Part shown: positions 54,319-64,000 of the stretch, piece by piece | How positions within the stretch are numbered: the first letter of the stretch is position 1 | Layout: the number at the start of each line of letters is the position of its first letter | NCBI RefSeq assembly: GCF_027943255.1 | Contig: NC_072897.1 | Location: 41,762,044-41,826,043 of the forward strand | Source: Anastrepha obliqua | Taxonomy: Eukaryota; Arthropoda; Insecta; Diptera; Tephritidae | DNA length: 64,000 bases | Reading direction: 5' to 3' | Translations under genes and position numbers: made by a program | Notes under the pieces: model-generated | The model's database searches: none | What the model saw: only the letters and a program-made list of their open reading frames with translations | What the model was told of the DNA's origin: nothing

Positions 54319-55440
54319 CATTCCTTTTAAATGATTTAGATCGGGAAAAATTAAGAAAAAAGGGGTCGTACGGAGAGTTTTGTACGCAACTGTACATATG
54401 TATGCATATCCATATGCATCGACATTTCGTACTACCAAAATTTTCAAATCCATTCCTTTTTTTCACTTATAGAAGATAAATACTTAAGTAAAATATATCT
54501 TTATGCATGTGATTATCCAATTAACAAAAACCACACGAAATAAGTAATATAGCTGTGAAGTTAGAAACTTACTTTGAAACCAAATTGCTGTTTTTTTTGT
54601 TTGCTGTAGTGTATTTTGCTGCATATGTATTTGTACATTTTTCTGTATACATTACATTACATTACAAATAAAATATGTTTTGTCCGAAATATAGACGTAT
54701 TTGGATTGTTGCTTTAGAAAACAATGTTAAACCTCGTTTTAGACTTGATTTAATCCCAAATACAAAAGCTATGATAAACCAAGAAATAATCCCGAATATC
54801 AAGGATTCAACGAAGTCTAGCTCACCAAAAAAAAGATTTTTATAAAAATTCATGCATTTTTGCTCACTGTTTATATTGAGCCTTTACTGTTGGTGTTTAC
54901 GAGCAAAGCCACCATTGGTCGCCTTTATTACTTGGCACTAAGATTTGATTATTTGTATGCATTGAATAAGTAATTTTATGATATTAGCACAGAGTCGAAC
55001 TGTTATATTTATTATAGTATTATATAGTTAAGCCCCTTAATATATACATACATAATTTCACTAAACTTGCATTTCCGCCTCGTGCCGTCTGGAATTAAGC
55101 AATTCCAAAGAATTGCTTTATTAAAAGTGCAATAATGCAACTTATAGTTTATTGAACACTTATTCACCTTTTTGCCCAATTTGCACTGCCGGCACTTGCC
55201 AAATGAACGGTAAACAATTCCACAGAATTATTCACCGTACTAATATGCAACATAAACAGAATTTAAACAATAAATAACACTGTAACAATAATTTTAAGGC
55301 AGTCAATAGATTCAATAAAGAAAGGTTTGAACATGATTGAATATAAATTCGTTTTTTTTTTATTAATCAAAACTTTCGAACTCAAAAGTGACTCAGTCGG
55401 TAGGATACCGCAATTATCTTACCCATCATGAAAGGGAATA
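54319..55440. other. no recognisable gene
   Basis: A+T-rich. A short ATTAC run lies at 54650-54665, and TATGCATATCCATATGCAT-type alternating sequence near 54400. No motif of a transposon protein, RNA gene or conserved exon is visible. Confidence 0.35.
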
Positions 55441-55442
55441 TA

Positions 55443-56708
55443 CTACTGTGCGCAATAAGTAAGGTTAATTTATTTGTCAAACTTCGCGGGATTAAAATTT
55501 CGCTTTAGTTATTTTTTTCATGAGTTGGCAGCACTGTTAATAACATCTGGGCCAACTTTCATGTGAATGTCATTATCAGTAATATATTTACGCTTGTGTT
55601 TACCAAACGACCAAGAGTGCATTTTTCGATTTTTACAATGTCTGATTTGATTGAGCAGAGAAGTGCCATTAAATTTTGTTTGCGGAATGAAATTTCGGCT
55701 GCGGAAACGTTTAGCATGTGGCAGAAGGCATTTGATGATTCGACCATGTCGCAGAAAAATGTTTATAAGTGGTACAAAGACTTGAAAGAGGGTCGAGAAC
55801 GTGTTGATGACTTGGAGCGCTCCGGACGACCATCGACGTCAACAGATGACCAACACGTCAATAAAGTGAAGGAGTTAGTGCTGAAAAATCGTCGGTTGAC
55901 TGTTAAATACCTTACTGATATGATTGGAATATCAGAAGGATCTGTGAAAATCATTTTGAAAGACCATCAATTTCTTGGAAAAAAGTCGTCGCGTTGATGT
56001 GTGTGAAACAATGCTTTCAGACTATCAGGACAAGCTCAAATGCATCATTACGGGAGATGAGACTTGGACTTATGCTTACGACCCTGAAACAACCGACCAA
56101 TCTAGCGAATATCGTGCTAAAGGCGAGGCCAGACCGAAAAGAGCACGTCAAAGTCGTTCTAAAATAAAGGTCATGATGACAGTTTTTTTCGATTTTCGTG
56201 GTGTGGTGAATTCCTATGAATTCCTTCCACCTGGCCAAACTGTTAATAAGGAATATTATTTGAGCGTTATGCGTCGTTTACGTGAAGCAATTCGTCTAAA
56301 AAGACCAGAATTATGGGCCAACAACTCTTGGTTTTTACATCACGATAATGCACCGTCTCACACTGCACTCGTTCTTCGTGACCATTTCGCCAAAAATTCC
56401 ACGCATATCGTTCCGAAACCACCGTATTCGCCTGATTTGGCTCCGTGTGACTTTTGGCTGTTCCCAAAACTCAAGAGACCACTCCGGGGAACGCGTTTCG
56501 AGTCGATTGAGGAGATAAAAGCTGAATCGAAGAAGATGCTGATGGCTATACCGGAAATGGACTATTTGCTTGTTTCGGGGATTGGAAAAATCGTATAAGT
56601 GTATTTCATCGAGAGGGGATTATTTTGAAGGGGATGAAATTGATTTACAAGAATAAATCAAGATTTTTCATTTTACAACAACATTCACCTTACTTTTTGC
56701 CCACAGTA
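55443..56708 (+). mobile_element. mariner element (DD34D) with both ends
   Basis: Inverted ends CTACTGTGCGCAATAAGTAAG (55443) and, read backwards from 56708, CTACTGTGGGCAAAAAGTAAG; TA flanks at 55441-55442 and 56709-56710. 1266 bp, the normal mariner size. The transposase gene is on the plus strand. Confidence 0.9.
55638..56598 (+). pseudogene. mariner transposase, DD34D, small deletion and frameshifts
   Basis: ATG at 55638 (MSDLIEQRSAIKFCLRNEIS). HTH 1 includes MSQKNVYKWYKDLKEGRE, then DDLERSGRPSTSTDD and the HTH 2 region NRRLTVKYLTDMIGISEGSVKII. At about 55962-55985 some 35-40 bp are missing and the frame shifts. The core is intact: ITGDETWTYAYDPETT (first Asp), FLHHDNAPSHTALVLRDHF (second) and PYSPDLAPCDFWLFPKLK (third, 34 residues on). 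A second shift after MDYLL moves the tail (DWKNR...) out of frame. Both catalytic ends survive, so this is a fairly recent casualty. Confidence 0.9.
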
Positions 56709-56785
56709 GTAAGTGAATTTATATTTCTTAGCACGGTACCGAAAACATTTTTTTCGCGAAATTGTTGGCTCAGATTGCTACAACG

Positions 56786-57065
56786 GTGAAAATATGGTAA
56801 GCAAAAGATTGTTACTATAAATTAAAAACTCAAAAAAATTTGTTGTGTGTGAAAATATAGTAAGTAAAAATCTTTTTTGTGTATGAAAATATAGTAAGCA
56901 AAAGATTGCTACTATCATATAAATAAAAAACTCAAAACAATATTTTTTTTCTCGTGAAATATAGTAAGCAAAAGATTGCTATTGTATGTAAATTAAAAAC
57001 TCAAAAATTTTTTATTTGAAAATATATTAATCAAAAGATTGCTGCTATAAATTAAAACCTCAGAA
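56786..57065 (+). repeat. tandem repeat, about 60-72 bp units, 5 copies
   Basis: Units built on GAAAATATAGTAAGCAAAAG, ATTGCTACTATAAATTAAAA and ACTCAAAA. Copy lengths vary, and one copy is short (about 34 bp). Non-coding. Confidence 0.85.
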
Positions 57066-57306
57066 AATATAAAAAGCGAAGAATAGCTTCATTCCCCCCA
57101 ACGTAAGGAAATCGAAAGGACCCATCGAGCCTAACAGACAAAGTGAAGATATATGAGGCGAAGAATAGCTTCATTCCGCCCAACGTAAGGAGATCGAAAG
57201 GACCCATCCAGCCTTACAGACAAAGTGAAAGTAAAAAGCCAAGAATAGCTTCATTCTGCCCAACGGAAGGACATCGAAAGGACCCATCCAGCCTAACAGA
57301 CAAAGG
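57066..57306 (+). repeat. tandem repeat, about 78 bp units, 3 copies
   Basis: Units start near AAGCGAAGAATAGCTTCATT and run through CCCAACGTAAGGAGATCGAA and GGACCCATCCAGCCTAACAG to ACAAAGTG. Adjoins the previous repeat but is unrelated in sequence. Confidence 0.9.
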
Positions 57307-57523
57307 TGGGAAAAGTTTAAATTATCTTTTGTATGGATGAGAGCTTCGACATCCAAGCAGAGTTGTATTCTCACCGAAGCCGAGGAAAACAAAGAAATAG
57401 CAGACTATTATTTATTATTATTATTTATTGTTCGACTTTCTTAAAATAAACATTACATTTCATTTTTGACGTGATAACGTCTTATAATTCGATTTAACAG
57501 GCTGCACGCACGAAAAAATGTGT

Positions 57524-57812
57524 CGTTACCTTGCTCATTAGTGTTACCTTGCTCATATGTAGTTACCTTGCTCATTAGTGATACCTTGCTCTTTAGTGTT
57601 ACCTTGCTCATTAGTGTTACCTTGCTCATTAGTGTTACCTTGCTCTTTAGTGTTACCTTGCTCATTAGTGTTACCTTGCTCTTTAGTGTTACCTTGCTCT
57701 TTAGTGTTACCTTGCTCATTAGTGTTACCTTGCTCTTTAGTGTTACCTTGCTCATTAGTGTTACCTTGCTCATATGTAGTTACCTTGCTCATTGCCGTTA
57801 CCTTACTTATTG
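57524..57812 (+). repeat. minisatellite GTTACCTTGCTCATTAGT
   Basis: About 15 units of 18 bp, mixing CATTAGT and CTTTAGT forms. The first and last units have a CATATGTA variant. Reverse complement of the array at 22046-22382. The three-fold length makes it appear open in several frames; this is not coding evidence. Confidence 0.95.
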
Positions 57813-58126
57813 CATTGAATGAACTGCAAGCGAAAGCACGGAACGAACGACAAAGCAAACGAACGGCAACGTTCGACATCTTGCTCTCTCCTACTTAAGT
57901 GAGCGTATATATGTATGTATATGCGCATATGTAGATATATAAATTCACGTATTTGTATTTGCATATGCCTTCTTATTGATTATTATTAATTTGATTCACT
58001 TGAAGAATTTAAAATAAAACCAAGTTTGTTAATAATACCTGTTGTTTTAATGTTATTATTATTAATTTTTTTATTATATATGAAGGAAAAAATGTATGGT
58101 AATATTTACATGCATAAGATATGTTG

Positions 58127-59391
58127 TCTATACTAATATTATAAAGAGGAAAACTTTGTTTGTTTGTAATGAAGAGGCTCAAAAACTACTGGACCGATTT
58201 TAAAAATTCTTTGACCATTCGAAAGCTACATCCTCCACGAGTAACATGGATTATATTTTATTTTGGAAATAGGGCTCGAGATATAGGTCAAAACGTGGAC
58301 CCGGGTAACCTTCGGATGTGTATGTACAATATGGGTATCAAATGGAAGCTGTTGGTGAATGCTTTTGTCCAGAGTATTTTTCATGCCGCTCCGTGACTAG
58401 GGTCTCGAGATAGAGACCAAAACGTGGACCCTAGAATGTGTTTGTACAATATGGATATCAAATTGAAGCTGTTGGTGAATGCTTTAGTACAGAGTACTTT
58501 TCATACCTCTCCGTGACTGGGGTCTGGAGATATAGGTCAAAATGTGGACCCGGGTCACCTTTGGTTGTGTATGTACAATATGGGTATCAAATGAAAGCTG
58601 TTGATAAGTGCTTTAACACGGGGTAATTTTTATACCTATTGATGACTAGGGTCTGGTAATATATGCCAAAACGTGGACCCGCCGTGTCTTTGCACCGAAT
58701 TAAACCAAACTTACACACATTGTTAAGGAGGTATTGAAGATGATTTCCGTATAGTTTGGATACATATTGGTAGACAGGGTCTCGAGATATAGGTCAAAAC
58801 GTGGACCCGGGTAACCTTCAGATGTGTATGTACAATATGGGTATCAAATGGAAGCTGTTGGTGAATGCTTTAGTTCAGAGTATTTTCATCCGCTCCGTGA
58901 CTAGGGTCTCGAGATAGAGACCAAAACGTGGACCCTAGAATGTGTTTGTACAATATGGATATCAAATGAAAGCTGTTGATAAGTGCTTTAATACGGGGTA
59001 ATTTTCATACCTATTGATGACTAGGGTCTGGAAATATATGCCAAAACGTGGACCCGCCGTGTGTTTGAACCGAATTAAACCAAACTTACACACATTGTTA
59101 AGTAGGTATTGAAGATGATTTCCGTATAGTTTGAATACCTATTGGTAGATAGGATCTCAAGATATAGGTCAAAACGTGGACCCGGGTAACCTTCGGACGT
59201 GTATGTACAATATGAGTATCAAATGAAAGCTGTTGGTGAATGCTTTAGTACAGAGTATTTTTCATGCCGCTCCGTGACTGGGGTCTCGAGATATAGGTCA
59301 AAACGTGGACCCGGGTAACCTTTGGTTGTGTATGTACAATATGGGTATCAAATGAAAGCTGTTGATAAGTGCTTTAATACGGGGTAATTTG
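58127..59391 (+). mobile_element. Helitron part with TC end, 3' end missing
   Basis: Starts TCTATACTAATATTATAAAG at 58127 after GTTG, the same junction as at 21716. The same repeat chain as the Helitrons at 37761 and 40276 follows, to GGGGTAATTT, where it runs into the pentanucleotide array instead of the captured-exon part and CTAG end. Confidence 0.8.
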
Positions 59392-60362
59392 TTATGTTAT
59401 GTTATGTTATGTTATGTTATGTTATGTTATGTTATGTTATGTTATGTTATGTTATGTTATGTTATGTTATGTTATGTTATGTTAGGTTATGTTATGTTAT
59501 GTTATGTTATGTTATGTTATGTTATGTTATGTTAATATATGTTATGTTGTGTTATGTTATTTTATGTTATGTTATGTTATGTTATGTTATGTTATGTTAT
59601 GTTATGTTATGTTATGGTATGTTATGTTATGTTATGTTATGTTATGTTATGTTATGTTATGTTATGTTATGTTATGTTATGTTATGTTATGTTATGTTAT
59701 GTTATGTTATGTTATGTTATGTTATGTTATGTTATGTTATGTTATGTTATGTTATGTTATGTTATGTTATGTTATGTTATGTTATGTTATGTTATGTTAT
59801 GTTATGTTATGTTATGTTATGTTATGTTATGTTATGTTATGTTATGTTATGTTATGTTATGTTATGTTATGTTATGTTATGTTATGTTATGTTATGTTAT
59901 GTGTTGTTATGTTATGTGTTGTTATGTTATGTTATGTTATGTTATGTTATGTTATGTTATGTAATGTTATGTTATGTTATGTTATGTTATGTTATGTTAT
60001 GTTATGTTATGTTATGTTATGTTATGTTATGTTATGTTATGTTATGTTATGTTATGTTATGTTATGTTATGTTATGTTATGTTATGTTATGTTATGTTAT
60101 GTTATGTTATGTTATGTTATGTTATGTTATGTTATGTTATGTTATGTTATGTTATGTTATGTTATGTTATGTTATGTTATGTTATGTTATGTTATGTTAT
60201 GTTATGTTATGTTATGTTATGTTATGTTATGTTATGTTATGTTATGTTATGTTATGTTATGTTATGTTATGTTATGTTATGTTATGTTATGTTATGTTAT
60301 GTTATGTTATGTTATGTTATGTTATGTTATGTTATGTTATGTTAAAGTATATTATGTTATGT
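59392..60362 (+). repeat. (ATGTT)n microsatellite, about 194 units
   Basis: Almost pure 5-bp repeat, with rare changes (GTTAGG at 59483, AATAT near 59535, GTGTTG near 59902 and 59917). Its open frames (Met-Leu-Cys-Tyr-Val) result from the 15-bp codon period. The related copy at 19937-19949 has only two to three units. Confidence 0.99.
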
Positions 60363-60480
60363 TAATGTTAACTCATTCTCTATATCCATACAAAATATCT
60401 ATCAAACAAATAAAATTAAAATTTTCTTTTGAAAAATGCAACCATTCAATCAGTATTTTCTTATGACGTTATCACGTTAA

Positions 60481-60625
60481 ACTATCGTCAGTAAACCGAC
60501 TTTACAGACAACCTCTTTTTTTAATCATTAACATTAGAACGTACGACAGTGACACTGGGTCGTTTGTCGGAAGAAAAAAGATAAAACAAAATCTTACATT
60601 TTACATATGTTATTGTACTATGGTA
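60481..60625 (-). other. 3' untranslated region of the minus-strand non-LTR element (probable)
   Basis: Between the RT gene stop (60626) and the TIR end at 60480. No tail repeat is obvious, so the exact element end is unknown. Confidence 0.4.
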
Positions 60626-62080
60626 CTATGTATTGAATTCGCTTAAAATTAATCTTCTATATTCTATAGCACCAGTGATGAACTTAAATAAGTTATTATA
60701 TCCAGAATGGCCAACACCATTTAAAATGTCTATGATTTCATCTCGGTTTAAACTGTATTTTCCAAAAAATCTTTGACGAATTCTTTTAAGTATCGGACAT
60801 TTTCCTAAGAAATGTGTGATGTCTTCTAATTCATTTAAGTTACATAAAGTGCAATTTAAATCCCTTTGGCTTCCCAAGTATATTAAATCACATCTGGCTT
60901 TCATAATCCACATAATTTTATAGATTCCAGTATTATCGTTTAAATAGCTTCTGGCGTTGTTATGGTCTAATTCCTTATATAATCGGGTGCTTTGGTGTGC
61001 CCTTTCCCATAAAGTTCGAATATTCGAATCATGAAGATTTTCTATTATTGAAATTATATTTCTATTCCACTCTCTTTTATTTGAAGTGCCCCAGTTACAT
61101 GTTATATTTAACTTTTGTGCTAGATTACTAATTTCTTCAACCCAAAATATCTGTTTTTCTAAAATATTTTTTGATAGTATATGAGGCAATCTATTATCAT
61201 CATATTCAAATAACGTTTTGAATATATATTTTAAGTGAAGCTGCAGTGTATACAAATGAAAACTTGGAACATTTGTCTCCAAGAGAATGCAATAAGATGG
61301 CGTATTACTCGGGAGATGAAGTACCCTTTTTAAAAAATAAAGTTGAATTTTGTCTACTTCTTCAAACAACGAGTTTACCCATACCTGAGCAGCATAACTC
61401 TGGATTGCTCTAGTCACCGCTAAAAACAGTTTCCATTTTGCCGACAACTTAATTTTATTTTTACTAAGAAATGTGCACCAAGTTGCATTTATGCTGTTTT
61501 TCGCTAGAACATTTCTATTTTTTATATGTTGCTTGAAACTGAGTTTTGATGTTAGCTTTACACCCAAGTAATTATATTCTTTCGTTATTGGTATAACTTC
61601 GCCGTGAAAAAACCACTTTTCTTTTTCTACTATTCTACCGCCTCTCCGAAAAATCATTATAGCTGACTTAGATAAGTTTACTTGCATATTCCACTTATCG
61701 CAGTATTTTTCTAAGTTGCTTATCATTTTTCGAAGAGCACTAACCTCATCTGCCAATATGACGATATCGTCAGCATATAATAGCAAACGGATATTTAACT
61801 CATCTATAAAGAGTCCCCTCTCCAAGCAGTCGTGCAGGTCATTCAAGTAAAGAGCAAAGAGCAAAGGTGAAAGCAGGCACCCTTGCTTTACTCCTGACGA
61901 TATTTTGAATTTTTCACTCATTTCATCTCCTACTTTTACTATCGAACATGTATTTCTGTAATAACTTTCAATAAAGTTTGCCATTTTGGTGGAGATTCCT
62001 ATTTCACGAAGCTTGTATAGCAATAGTTGTCTAGGGACAGTATCAAAAGCGGCTTTAAGGTCCACAAAAAACGCGTACAT
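60626..62080 (-). CDS. reverse transcriptase and C-terminus of a non-LTR retrotransposon
   Basis: A long open part (484 codons) of ORF2. RT blocks in order: FFVDLKAAFDTVPR, GVKQGCLLSPLLFALYLND, LLLYADDIVILAD (catalytic YADD), MQVNLSKSAIMIFRRGG, YNYLGVKL. A helical thumb/connection region follows, then a C-terminal cysteine cluster CTLCNLNELEDITHFLGKC. No RNase H. The enzyme would prime cDNA synthesis on nicked target DNA. It ends at the stop near 60626. The open frame suggests a young copy, but the upstream part is shifted (62080-62222). Confidence 0.85.
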   Translation of the reverse strand: MYAFFVDLKAAFDTVPRQLLLYKLREIGISTKMANFIESYYRNTCSIVKVGDEMSEKFKISSGVKQGCLLSPLLFALYLNDLHDCLERGLFIDELNIRLLLYADDIVILADEVSALRKMISNLEKYCDKWNMQVNLSKSAIMIFRRGGRIVEKEKWFFHGEVIPITKEYNYLGVKLTSKLSFKQHIKNRNVLAKNSINATWCTFLSKNKIKLSAKWKLFLAVTRAIQSYAAQVWVNSLFEEVDKIQLYFLKRVLHLPSNTPSYCILLETNVPSFHLYTLQLHLKYIFKTLFEYDDNRLPHILSKNILEKQIFWVEEISNLAQKLNITCNWGTSNKREWNRNIISIIENLHDSNIRTLWERAHQSTRLYKELDHNNARSYLNDNTGIYKIMWIMKARCDLIYLGSQRDLNCTLCNLNELEDITHFLGKCPILKRIRQRFFGKYSLNRDEIIDILNGVGHSGYNNLFKFITGAIEYRRLILSEFNT

Positions 62081-62221
62081 TTTTTTCTTCTCCCTAAACT
62101 TAATATGGACTATTGCTGCTAGGTTATATATAATATGTTATCTACAGTTGAATGTCGCTTTCTGAAACTTGCTTGAAATTCTGTTATAATATTTTTATTT
62201 TCTACCCAGCTTGTGAGTCGC

Positions 62222-62671
62222 TCATTTAAAATGCCCATCATTATCTTTGCAACACAATTCATGAATGAGATATGTACCTCTATAATTGGAGGGAGATTTC
62301 CTATCGCCTTTTTTAAAGAGCGGATATATCAGACTTGTTTCGAAATATTCAGATACTTGGCCCATATTATATAGCCTATTAAAAACGTTTGTCAACTCAA
62401 CAAGAAACCGGTCATCGGCATTTTTAAAAAACTCATATGGAACCTTGTTTGAGCCTGGAGCTTTTCCACATTTCGTTTTTTGTAACATCAATCTGATTTC
62501 ATCTATTGAGGTTGGTCTGTCTAGACAAACATCCCTTACTAAATTTGCCACATATTGTATACATGGTGCACAGCGAGTTGGATTTAATAGTGTTTGAAAA
62601 TAGTGCATGAATATTGCTGGCGATACGTCTAGACAAGATTTTGTAACTGAAAAACGAAGGACGTTGACCAT
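62222..62671 (-). pseudogene. ORF2 linker and RT entry of the same element
   Basis: Open piece with ANLVRDVCLDRPTSIDEIRLML and KTKCGKAPGSNKVPYEFFKNA, the start of the RT domain, then FETSLIYPLFKKGDRKSPSNYRG. It is separated by frameshifts from the endonuclease (near 62675-62700) and from the main RT part (62080-62222, where SFMNCVAKIMM and HKTSFK-type residues are out of frame). Confidence 0.8.
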
Positions 62672-62703
62672 CTTCCACCAATCCTTACTGTTATTAACCT
62701 CAT

Positions 62704-63884
62704 TTATTCTGAGTTCAAGATTGTCATAGTAATTCTTCTTGCTCTCTTCACACAGTTTCTTGCATTTTCTATTTGCTGAATATATTTCTTTTTATCACTT
62801 CCACTCAAAGTTTTGTTATAAATTCTCAGTTGTTTTAATGACATCTTTCTAGCTGACTGACATTTCCAGGTAAACCATTCCGATTTTTTTCTTAATCTTT
62901 CTTTATTTCGCCTCTGTGAAGTTGATATTCTAATTATTTCAGTTAAATCTTCAAGACCTAGCTCTTTTTTTACATATTTCTTTTTCTGTAGGTTGCTAAT
63001 AAGTTTCTTGTTAAACAATTCTGCTCGTAATTCATCCCAAACAATTTTTGGTAACAAGTTCGTCTTGCATATTGAAGCTGATTTTCTTGCAGGCAATTGC
63101 ATTTTTAAAATAATAGGCATGTGATCAGACCATGTTTTATTGTCCACTATAAAATCAGACGCATGTTTCAATATGTCCCGAGATATTGCACATATATCAT
63201 TTACAGATTCACCTATATTACTAACATAAGTAAATTTTCCCTCAACATCACTACTTAACATGCCATTCAACACTATTAAACCATTATTTATACAGAACTC
63301 TATGAACTGCCTCCCACCTCTATTGATTTTTTTGTCTCTTGAATTCCTATCTGCTTTTCCTCCTACAATATCATTTAGTAAGATTTCGTCCATATTTACT
63401 TGTAAGTCTCCAATTCGTACATTAAGGTCACCGATTACAACACCATTTACAAAATCATTTTGAACAAAACTTTCTTTTACAATTTCAAAATCATGTATAC
63501 AGTTATTACCCTTCAAATATAATGGAATCAAGTTTACAGTTTTTTCCGCCACACAAAATTCGATTACGTCTAAACAGTCTAAATACTTAAACGAATATCT
63601 GACATCAACATTTTCTAAGTCTTTTTTAATGCCATAAAGGAGTCCACCAAAATTTTCCGTTTCAACATGCGTTTCTAACAAGATAAAAACATCAAACGAA
63701 CAAATATAATCAAAAAAATCTTTATATAACGTTTTATTTGCTAAGCCGTTAATGTTATATGACACAATATTAATATTAGTTAATTGATTACGATTTTCTA
63801 AAAGTTCATCACTGCTGGTTATTACATTTAATTTTGCGGTTACTTTAGTACAATTCTTTAGTTTTTTGAATTTATTTTCTCTAA
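62704..63884 (-). CDS. AP endonuclease domain of the same non-LTR element
   Basis: The reading frame extends upstream of SYNINGLANKTLY to about 63884 (VRENKFKKLKN). Blocks: FDVFILLETHVE (metal-binding Glu), GVVIGDLNVRIGDLQ, NGLIVLNGMLSSDVEGKFTYVS, SVNDICAISRDIL and SDHMPIILKM (catalytic Asp-His). A basic linker to 62704 follows. These are the conserved APE-type residues. The protein nicks the insertion site. Order and wording match 49990-50340 in the plus-strand copy. Confidence 0.85.
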
Positions 63885-64000
63885 CAAAGAGTGATAGGTA
63901 ATATCAATTTTTGACACGTTTATACCAAAGTAGTGAATAAGAATTTTCTCTGCCGGCTGTCCCTCACACATAAGTAATTTATTATTATTGTATGACATCC
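63865..64000 (-). pseudogene. end of ORF1 or upstream part of the same element, cut by the window
   Basis: In another frame from the window end: MSYNNNKLLMCEGQPAEKIL then IHYFGINVSKIDITYHSLL, overlapping the endonuclease frame. It is probably the ORF1 C-terminus; only about 45 codons are visible. Confidence 0.45.

Larger units (their letters stand above)
57466..60480 (+). mobile_element. TIR-bounded composite: minisatellite, Helitron part, pentanucleotide array
   Basis: Left end TTGACGTGATAACGTCTTATAA (57466-57487). Right end, read backwards from 60480, TTAACGTGATAACGTCATAA. Inside, in order: minisatellite 57524-57812, about 310 bp unique, Helitron 5' end from 58127 with repeat chain to 59391, then (ATGTT)n to 60362 and about 95 bp unique. 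The first copy (19922-22440, reversed) shares the left end, minisatellite, unique part and Helitron junction. No gene; superfamily unknown and target duplication not found. Confidence 0.65.

Noticed and set aside
57453..57898. Repetitive proteins of about 100 residues on both strands
   Set aside because: The 18-bp period keeps several frames open; it is a minisatellite, not a gene.
59392..60362. Telomeric repeat
   Set aside because: The unit is ATGTT, not the insect TTAGG; Diptera lack TTAGG telomeres, and a single GTTAGG is a point change.
59394..60466. Open frames of more than 300 codons (Met-Leu-Cys-Tyr-Val repeats)
   Set aside because: Produced by the stop-free 5-bp repeat, open in all three forward frames; no coding evidence.

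Overview
The window is A+T-rich and shows no host gene I can recognise. It is a heterochromatin-like graveyard of nested transposable elements. The mixture suggests a higher dipteran, most likely a tephritid fruit fly. The clues are a DD41D mariner of the type described in Ceratitis, a tRNA-derived SINE, an env-bearing gypsy-group element, I/LOA/Jockey non-LTR elements, piggyBac and Helitrons. The species call is inference; no rRNA or host coding gene anchors it.

Layout. 1-2181: a decayed mellifera-type mariner with a complete DD41D mariner (813-2122) in its 3' end. 2196-4440: I-clade retrotransposon remnant. 4518-5226: MITE-like inverted-repeat element. 5575-17556: a Tc1-like transposase gene cut in two by a LOA-like retrotransposon (5963-17189, 6-bp target duplication TAACGG). 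That element is cut by an I-clade retrotransposon (about 8700-16565), which holds a SINE (12356-12626) and a nearly intact piggyBac element (12631-15407, TTAA duplication, perfect 17-bp TIRs). 17556-25666: a pogo-like element interrupted by a two-exon gene of an unnamed zinc-binding family (18199-19904), a reversed Helitron/minisatellite unit (19922-22440) and a foldback element (23345-24481, duplication GGCA).

25667-29472: an unassigned stretch, a Jockey ORF1 and the 5' end of a second piggyBac. 29478-36723: an env-bearing gypsy-group LTR element with about 250-bp LTRs, defective in gag, pol and env. 36724-45478: a Jockey element split by a mariner-like element that carries a tandem array of host flank and Helitron (H-X-H-X-H, unit about 2515 bp), followed by a DD37D maT-like remnant and a Jockey 3' piece. 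45479-48490: a DD41D-like remnant, a non-LTR tail and a second, very decayed gypsy-group element.

48540-51740 (+) and 60626-64000 (-): two copies of one endonuclease/RT non-LTR family in opposite orientation. Between them lie a Tc1-like element with very long TIRs (53029-54316), a DD34D mariner with both TIRs (55443-56708), tandem repeats, and a TIR-bounded composite (57466-60480). The composite contains an 18-bp minisatellite, a Helitron part and about 970 bp of an (ATGTT)n microsatellite. Nothing here forms a working pathway. The interest lies in insertion history, repeat structure, gene capture and a few open reading frames that are still nearly intact.
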